This document shows positions 13,612 through 18,939 of a stretch of DNA of 18,939 bases, piece by piece. Below the pieces are notes generated by a model. It worked only from the letters and a program-made list of their open reading frames with translations, did no database searches and had not been told where the DNA came from. This DNA is from Prevotella sp. UBA7764 (GTDB lineage: Bacteria; Bacteroidota; Bacteroidia; Bacteroidales; Bacteroidaceae), in NCBI GenBank assembly GCA_002481295.1, contig DLDU01000067.1:563-19501 (forward strand). The letters are read 5' to 3'. The translations under genes and the position numbers were made by a program. Position 1 is the stretch's first letter, and each line of letters opens with the position of its first letter.

Positions 13612-16600
13612 TTATTCTCTGATGCTATCTATAAACAGCAATAAGCGGTTGGTAACGTTCACGGCAGAGACGCCGGAATCGAAGTCAAGCGATACCAGGT
13701 TGAGTTGTGGATACATCTTCTTGAGTTTTTTCTCAATACCTTTCGAGACAATGTGATTGGCGATACAGCCGAAGGGCTGGAGGCTTGCCACATTGTTCAC
13801 CCCTTGCCTGACCAGGCTGATGATGTCGCTCGGCAAGAGCCAGCCCTCACCAAACTGTGCCGCAAGGCTTACCACGCCGTTGACCTCCTTGGCATCGTCG
13901 AAGATGTTGGTAAACGGACGGTAATAGCGGAAGCGTGAGGCAAGGCGATTGATTTTCTTCTCGCGCCGCCAGATCAGACTGTAGATGCTCTTCACCAGAA
14001 AGTCGGGCACGTTGCTGCACTTCAGTCCGAGATGCTTAGAGGCAATCACGTTGACAAACTCCTGCAAGAAGAAAGGGGAGAGCAACGGCGGAACGACCTC
14101 ACATCCCTTGGCAATTATCTTGCGCGCCAGGAACTGATGGGCAAAGGGATTGAACTTCAGGAAGATCTCTCCCACGATGCCCACGGCAGGCACTTCCTTG
14201 TCCTCCACGATGCTGTCGAACTCCCGGGCGGCTTGTCGGATGAGGTCCATCAGTCCCTTGGGGCTGTTACGGAGTATCGGCTCAGCGGCCAAAGCGAGAT
14301 ATTTGTCACGCAGCAGCTCAGCGTCGTTCGTTGCCCCTTGTGGTCCCACATGATAAGCATCCTTGCGCAGACGGCACACAGCGCCGTGATAGAATTTAGA
14401 AATGGTGTCGCCATAAAGAAACATTGTCGTGATGATCGGAGCCAGACGCAACCATGGCACATCGAGTGCCGCGCTCTGGTTCTCGTCTTCGTCCTCGGCA
14501 CTCGTCGACACGCCCAAGGTGATCAACGGCACACGCTTGAAACCGTTGGCATCGAGAGCACGGCGGATCAGCGCGGCATAGTTCGTCGCACGGCACTGTC
14601 CACCGGTCTGACTCATCACCACCGACACCTTGTCGTGATCATATTTCCCCGACCGCAGTGCCTTGACAAAGTCACCGACGATCAGCGTGGCAGGATAGCA
14701 CACCTCATTATTGGCATACTTCAGTCCATACTCCGCACTCTCGGCATCGCTGGGCGGCAAGACTTCCACATCCCAACCGATCAAACGGCAGATCGGAGGC
14801 AGCAACGGTGTGAGATATTCCGTAAAGTAAGGAGCCAGGATATGGCGGGTGATCGGTGGGAGCGAGTTCTCGTCATCAACCTTGTCTGCTGTCTGCGAGT
14901 CTACATTGCAGGCGGTCTTCTGCACTTCCGTTTCGTTCTTCTTTCCTCTCAGCGACTCGATGAGTGAACGGACACGCAACTTCAAGCTGCCAAGATTGCT
15001 CACATCGTCGATCTTCAACAGCGTGTAGGGCTTGCCATGCTCACGAAGAATATGTCGCACCTCGTCCTGGATGAATGAGTCAGGACCACAGCCGAAGGAT
15101 GTCATCTGCACGAAATGCACATCATCGGGCTGTTCGGCACACCACTGTCCCGACTTGATGATGCGGTTCATATAAGCCCACTGTTTCACCAGACAGGTGT
15201 CGCCGGAAGGTGTCTGCTCGTCAGTTCTGACAATGTCGTCGGAGATCACGTTCACTCCAAGTGCCGCGATCATCTCCGAGAGCTTGTGCTGGATGAGCGG
15301 ATCGGTATGGTAAGGACGTCCCGCCAAGAGGATGGTCAGCTTGCCCTCCTTGCGGCTTTGCGCCAGGATATCCTTGCAGCGCTGCTTGACCAGGGAAGTA
15401 TATTGTCGTTCAGCCTCCAAAGCCGCGCTCAGCGCAGCCTCGGCAGTGTGCTTGCCGACACCATGTTTCTTGAGGAAGGCAAGGATCTGCTTGCGCAGCA
15501 GAGGCTCATCGCGGAAGTTGATCACGGGCGACTCTACACGGTGCTGCAGTGTCATGGCACTGCGGATCACGTCGGAGTAAGCCGTGACAATGGGACAGTT
15601 ATAGCTGTTGATGGTGCGGTCATCGTCTTGATGCTCAAAGACCACATACGGCATAAAGATAAATCCCGTTCTTCCCTCAGGCAGTTCACCGAGCCGTTCG
15701 TCGAGTTCCTTGACATGCGCATGGGTGAGTTTCGCCGGGAAACAGATGTTGTCGCTCATCACCGTGCCCAGCGTGCGCTCGTATTTCTTGAATGTAGACT
15801 CCGAGCTGAGCATCACCTCAAAGCCGGCACTGGTGAAGAGTGTATGCCAGAACGGAAACTCCTCATACATGTTCAGCACACGCGGTATGGCGACAACCTC
15901 GGTCTGCTGCGCCAAGGAAGACTGCTCGGCGCGACCAAAGAGCAGCTCGTATTTCTCGCGATAGATGTTCTCTCCCTTGTCGTGGTTCTTTCCCTGGTTG
16001 TTGAAGACCCGCTCACACTTGTTGCCGAAGTAATAGCGGCGACCACTGCCAAAGCGATACATCGTCACGAGGCATTGGTTTTCGCAACCCTTGCAGTTGA
16101 GCAGACGAGTCTCGCACGCCGACTGCCGAAGCAGATCGTCAAGCGAGGCATGATGCAGTTGGGTTGAGGACTGGCAAGCGGCAATGGCGTGCAGGGCACA
16201 ACCGTAGGCGCCCATCATCTCGGGAATGTTGCTGCGTGCCACCTGCGTATGCGAAAGGAGCTCAAAAGCACGCACGACAGCATCGTTCTTCATCGTGCCG
16301 CCTTGCACGACGATATGCTTTCCGAGATCATCATTTCCTCTGAGCTTCAACACCTTATAGAGGCAGTTGCGCACCACAGAGTATGCCAGTCCGGCTGCGA
16401 TATCAGCCACCGTAGCACCTTCGCGCAGCACCTGCTTCACCTTGGAATTCATAAACACCGTACAGCGCGTACCGAGGTCACAGGGGCGGTCTGCCTGACA
16501 GGCCAAGGCAGCAAAGTCCTGCACCCGATAGCCCAGACTTTGGGCGAAGGTCTGTATAAACGTTCCACAGCCCGACGAACAGGCTTCGTTGAGTTCCATA

Positions 16601-17967
16601 CGCACCACAGCACCATGATCGACAAAGATCGCCTTCATGTCCTGCCCGCCGATGTCGAGGATAAACGACACGTCGGGCAGCAGTCGTGCGGCAGCCCGCT
16701 CATGCGCCATCGTCTCGATGATGCCGTCGTCGAGGTTGAAAGCAGCCTTGATCAGTTCCTCGCCATAGCCCGTAGAGCAGGAGCCTACGATGTCGAGCGT
16801 GGTTCCGCTCTCTTCTGCCTTTTGCTTCAAGCGTTTCAGAGCTTGCTCCACGGCATGGATCGGATTGCCGAGATTCATGCTGTAGTCGCTGAAGATGATC
16901 TCTCCCTGATGGTTTTTGTCAGCCCGCACCACGATGAGCTTTGTCGTCGTGGAACCCGAGTCGATGCCGATGACCACCTCTTCACGCCCGCTGTGCATGG
17001 GATAGAGCGGGGTGGCATAACGCTGTTTGTCGCGCAACCATGCTGAATATTCAGCCTCAGAGCGGAAGAGTGGCTGCAACTCGTCAGCGTCAGCGACAGC
17101 TGTGCATCCACAATTCTGTTGGTGGCGGCATGCTTCGGGATGTGCGATACGGTCGAGAAGTTCGTCGATATCTACCGCCTCAGCTTCCTTACCGGCACGG
17201 ATGGCACACCCGAGTGCCGGGATGAGGTTGCCCTCCCGGAGTACGATGAAGTCGCTGGCTTCGAGATGGAGATAGTCGGAAAACGCCTTGCGCAGGGCAG
17301 GAAGAAATGTCAGCGGCCCACCGCAGAGGAGGATCGGCGGCGTGAAGTCGATGCCGTGGCTCAGCGTGGTGACGGTCTGCACGGCGATGCTGTGGAAGAT
17401 GCTGGCGGCGATGTCGCTCTCCGGCAGGTTGCGCGACATGAGGTTCTGCACGTCGGTCTTGGCAAAGACACCACAGCGTGCGGCCATCGGATAGACATGG
17501 GTGGAGGTCATGGCCAGCTCGCTCATGCGCTGGTTGTCGCAGCCGAGCAGCAAAGCCATCTGATCGATAAACGCCCCGGTGCCTCCCGCGCAGTTGCCGT
17601 TCATGCGCAGCTCCGTACTCTGCCCATTGAAGAAGACCACCTTGGCATCCTCGCCGCCGATGTCCACCAGTGCACGCGCCTCGGGATAGCGGTTGCGGGC
17701 AAACACCGTGGCTGCCACAACCTCCTGGACAAACTCCGCACGGAGCTCGTCGGCAGTGGCCATACCCACCGATCCGGTCACACAGAGACGCAGTGACGGA
17801 TTGCCGAGCTGATGCTTGATCTCGTTGAGATAGGTCGTGGTCAGTTCACGCACTTGGGCGTTGTGTCGCCGATACTGTGAATAAACGATATGATCTTCGT
17901 CATCAAGAACAACGATCTTCGCCGTCGTGGATCCGACATCCAGTCCGGCTCTGTATTCTTTTCCCAT
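13612..17967 (-). CDS. Giant acyl-CoA dehydratase activase / dehydratase-like fusion
   Basis: This 1451-residue cytoplasmic protein is related to the activator and catalytic parts of 2-hydroxyacyl-CoA dehydratases and benzoyl-CoA reductases (BadF/BadG/HgdC ATPase family plus a DUF2229-like part). Two ATPase domains (about 5-260 and 331-600) each show the DxGSTTxK phosphate loop and a Cys pair exactly 39 residues apart: Cys126/Cys165 and Cys463/Cys502. These pairs hold a shared [4Fe-4S] cluster in HgdC-like dimers. A Cys-rich bridge (Cys625, 628, 632, 651) follows. The remainder (about 690-1006 and 1040-1449) is two related halves, each with a C(F/Y)PA motif (Cys742, Cys1090) and an FGC motif (Cys960, Cys1401). 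ATP-driven low-potential electron transfer is the family theme; the substrate is unknown. A -7 box lies upstream. Similar long proteins occur in Bacteroides and Prevotella. Confidence 0.9.
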   Translation of the reverse strand: MGKEYRAGLDVGSTTAKIVVLDDEDHIVYSQYRRHNAQVRELTTTYLNEIKHQLGNPSLRLCVTGSVGMATADELRAEFVQEVVAATVFARNRYPEARALVDIGGEDAKVVFFNGQSTELRMNGNCAGGTGAFIDQMALLLGCDNQRMSELAMTSTHVYPMAARCGVFAKTDVQNLMSRNLPESDIAASIFHSIAVQTVTTLSHGIDFTPPILLCGGPLTFLPALRKAFSDYLHLEASDFIVLREGNLIPALGCAIRAGKEAEAVDIDELLDRIAHPEACRHQQNCGCTAVADADELQPLFRSEAEYSAWLRDKQRYATPLYPMHSGREEVVIGIDSGSTTTKLIVVRADKNHQGEIIFSDYSMNLGNPIHAVEQALKRLKQKAEESGTTLDIVGSCSTGYGEELIKAAFNLDDGIIETMAHERAAARLLPDVSFILDIGGQDMKAIFVDHGAVVRMELNEACSSGCGTFIQTFAQSLGYRVQDFAALACQADRPCDLGTRCTVFMNSKVKQVLREGATVADIAAGLAYSVVRNCLYKVLKLRGNDDLGKHIVVQGGTMKNDAVVRAFELLSHTQVARSNIPEMMGAYGCALHAIAACQSSTQLHHASLDDLLRQSACETRLLNCKGCENQCLVTMYRFGSGRRYYFGNKCERVFNNQGKNHDKGENIYREKYELLFGRAEQSSLAQQTEVVAIPRVLNMYEEFPFWHTLFTSAGFEVMLSSESTFKKYERTLGTVMSDNICFPAKLTHAHVKELDERLGELPEGRTGFIFMPYVVFEHQDDDRTINSYNCPIVTAYSDVIRSAMTLQHRVESPVINFRDEPLLRKQILAFLKKHGVGKHTAEAALSAALEAERQYTSLVKQRCKDILAQSRKEGKLTILLAGRPYHTDPLIQHKLSEMIAALGVNVISDDIVRTDEQTPSGDTCLVKQWAYMNRIIKSGQWCAEQPDDVHFVQMTSFGCGPDSFIQDEVRHILREHGKPYTLLKIDDVSNLGSLKLRVRSLIESLRGKKNETEVQKTACNVDSQTADKVDDENSLPPITRHILAPYFTEYLTPLLPPICRLIGWDVEVLPPSDAESAEYGLKYANNEVCYPATLIVGDFVKALRSGKYDHDKVSVVMSQTGGQCRATNYAALIRRALDANGFKRVPLITLGVSTSAEDEDENQSAALDVPWLRLAPIITTMFLYGDTISKFYHGAVCRLRKDAYHVGPQGATNDAELLRDKYLALAAEPILRNSPKGLMDLIRQAAREFDSIVEDKEVPAVGIVGEIFLKFNPFAHQFLARKIIAKGCEVVPPLLSPFFLQEFVNVIASKHLGLKCSNVPDFLVKSIYSLIWRREKKINRLASRFRYYRPFTNIFDDAKEVNGVVSLAAQFGEGWLLPSDIISLVRQGVNNVASLQPFGCIANHIVSKGIEKKLKKMYPQLNLVSLDFDSGVSAVNVTNRLLLFIDSIRE

Positions 17968-18004
17968 ATCTTTATTGGCGTATTCCTATATTTCTTTATC
18001 TATG

Positions 18005-18012
18005 CAAAGTTA
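18005..18012 (-). promoter_or_regulatory. -7 element for giant activase gene
   Basis: TAACTTTG on the minus strand lies 38 nt before the start codon at 17967. No TTTG -33 box is seen upstream. It is back to back with the promoter of the plus-strand unit starting at 18130. Confidence 0.6.
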
Positions 18013-18098
18013 CTAAAAAAACATTACGCTTTCACCGGGGAATTAGTTTTTTTAGCTTATTTATCCCAAATTACGAGGGTTATTTCCCAAATAATTCA

Positions 18099-18106
18099 TA
18101 TCTTTG
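18099..18106 (+). promoter_or_regulatory. -7 element for small ORF / sigma unit
   Basis: TATCTTTG on the plus strand fits TAnnTTTG and lies 24 nt before the start codon at 18130. No -33 TTTG box is visible at the expected distance. Confidence 0.55.
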
Positions 18107-18129
18107 TACGTAATAGAAACGTCACTACT

Positions 18130-18369
18130 ATGGAGCAGACTTTAGACAACATTTCCGCCGCCAACGGCAAAGAGGCCATCGCCGCCTATCGCGAGCGCAT
18201 CGTCGCAGCCATCTGTCTGGTCAAAGACAAGGACGGCAACGCACGATATACCGAGGAGCAGGCCAGAGGACTCTCGGAGGAACTCTCCGACGAAGACCTC
18301 GCCTTCGGCATGGACTACAACACACCGGAAGAGGTAGCAGAGCTGCTGGTCGACAGCGGACTCGACTAA
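18130..18369 (+). CDS. Small acidic protein of unknown function
   Basis: I do not recognise this 79-residue protein. It is acidic, especially in its second half (EEQARGLSEELSDEDLAF, then PEEVAELLVDSGLD), has no Cys, no membrane helix and no signal peptide, and looks largely helical. The start is the only ATG that fits the -7 box 24 nt upstream; a longer frame from 17890 would run through both divergent promoters. It lies 57 nt upstream of the sigma-like gene on the same strand with no terminator between, so the two are probably one operon. That position makes a regulator or partner of the sigma factor possible, but nothing in the sequence proves it. Codon use and base composition look like the neighbouring genes. 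Confidence 0.75.
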   Translation: MEQTLDNISAANGKEAIAAYRERIVAAICLVKDKDGNARYTEEQARGLSEELSDEDLAFGMDYNTPEEVAELLVDSGLD

Positions 18370-18426
18370 GCAGAAAGAAACAAGCCCGTCCGCTCTACCA
18401 CACAATACTCACGAAAGGATATCAAC

Positions 18427-18939
18427 ATGAACGAAGAACTCAACGACGCTTACATACAGGAAGTAGGAAAGCAAAAATTACTCAGCGACGCCGAGGAGCA
18501 GCAGCTCGCCGAGAAGATCGCGCAAGGCAACAAGCGGGCTTTGGGCAAACTGGTGGCTGCCAACCTGAGCTATGTCATCAGCGTCGCCAACCAATACAAA
18601 AACCGAGGGCTCAGCATGGACGACCTGGTTAGCGAGGGCAACATCGGCATGCTCAAAGCTGCCACTCACTTCGACGGCAAGCACGGCAAGCGCTTTGTCA
18701 CCTATGCCGCACCTTACATCCGCGAGGCCATCGAGCAGGCTATCGAGCAGCAGGCAGGACTCTACCGTGTGCCGCGCAACGCCAAGGACCCCGTATGGGA
18801 GAAAAAACGCAGCCATCCGCTGTCGATCGACGCTCCCATCGGCGGAAGCAATGAGCTGAGCCTGGGACATGTCATACCCGACAAAGACGCCACGCAGCCC
18901 GACAACGCTCTGGAAGACGAGACCGCCACTGCCGAACTG
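18427..18939 (+). CDS. Sigma-70 family factor lacking region 3 (partial)
   Basis: The first 171 residues of a sigma factor run off the window edge. Region 1.2 (about 4-36) and region 2 (about 37-115) are clear, with DDLVSEGNIGMLKAATHFD matching the core-binding segment of the primary sigma factor. After VPRNAKDPVWEKKRSHPLSIDAP (about residues 115-137) the text jumps to the region 3-4 linker, so region 3 with its helix-turn-helix is missing: the interval is 36 residues shorter than in the rpoD product here. The two Trp residues of region 2.3 (AVWWIRQ in rpoD) are replaced by AAPYIRE (94-100). Region 4 would lie beyond the window. It may be an alternative sigma factor with unusual promoter needs. 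It follows the 79-residue acidic gene by 57 nt. Confidence 0.88.
   Translation, partial: MNEELNDAYIQEVGKQKLLSDAEEQQLAEKIAQGNKRALGKLVAANLSYVISVANQYKNRGLSMDDLVSEGNIGMLKAATHFDGKHGKRFVTYAAPYIREAIEQAIEQQAGLYRVPRNAKDPVWEKKRSHPLSIDAPIGGSNELSLGHVIPDKDATQPDNALEDETATAEL

Noticed and set aside
14032..17796. Chain of long plus-strand frames (14032-14967, 15115-16167, 16189-17046, 17119-17796)
   Set aside because: All are antisense to the giant activase gene, whose domain order and Cys motifs run unbroken. They are His/Arg/Val-rich shadows.
17890..18129. Upstream extension of the 79-residue acidic protein
   Set aside because: The extension crosses both divergent -7 boxes and part of the activase start; the ATG at 18130 sits at a normal distance from its promoter.

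Overview
The window looks like chromosomal DNA from a member of the Bacteroidota, most probably Prevotella or a close relative. The promoters support this: the Bacteroidota -7 element TAnnTTTG (usually TAACTTTG) lies upstream of nearly every transcription unit, twice with a TTTG-type -33 box at the right distance, and Shine-Dalgarno sequences are mostly absent. Gene content agrees: a short (291 aa) primary sigma factor of the sigma-AB type, a TPR lipoprotein-like exported protein, a Bacteroidota-type formate-THF ligase, an ECF sigma factor coupled to a membrane protein ending in a beta-barrel, and a 1451-residue acyl-CoA dehydratase-activase-like protein. I see no phage, transposase, CRISPR array or rRNA.

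Layout. Positions 1-379 hold no gene I can defend, only a four-copy 22-bp tandem repeat and a terminator. Next, on the minus strand, come the primary sigma gene rpoD and a LOG-family nucleotide hydrolase gene as a two-gene operon, and a TPR protein. Formate-THF ligase (plus strand) diverges from the TPR gene and converges on an exported thioredoxin/alpha-beta-hydrolase fusion (minus). Then follow ftsH and a patatin-like phospholipase gene (both minus), an SRP RNA-tRNA-Thr transcription unit (minus), and a MATE exporter (plus). After these, on the plus strand, sits an ECF sigma factor translationally coupled to a protein with a cytoplasmic segment, one membrane helix, a long polar linker and a C-terminal beta-barrel, the layout of the dual-membrane-spanning anti-sigma factors (Dma/Das) described in Bacteroides. 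A perfect 26-bp hairpin closes that unit. Thiol peroxidase (plus) converges on the giant activase gene (minus). The window ends with a divergent plus-strand unit: a 79-residue acidic protein and the start of a second sigma-70-like gene that lacks sigma region 3.

Themes. Three different sigma factors occur in 19 kb: the housekeeping one, an envelope-sensing ECF one, and an unusual region-3-less one with altered promoter-melting residues. Envelope and protein quality control (FtsH, ECF/anti-sigma barrel, TPR, thioredoxin-hydrolase, patatin, MATE) and oxygen-sensitive redox chemistry (thiol peroxidase, Fe-S ATPase/dehydratase-like protein) dominate the rest. The most promising leads are the ECF/dual-membrane anti-sigma pair, the region-3-less sigma factor with its small acidic partner, the single-chain 2+2 dehydratase/activase, and an FtsH whose sequence resembles clostridial rather than Bacteroidota enzymes. 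All family assignments come from reading motifs, without database searches.
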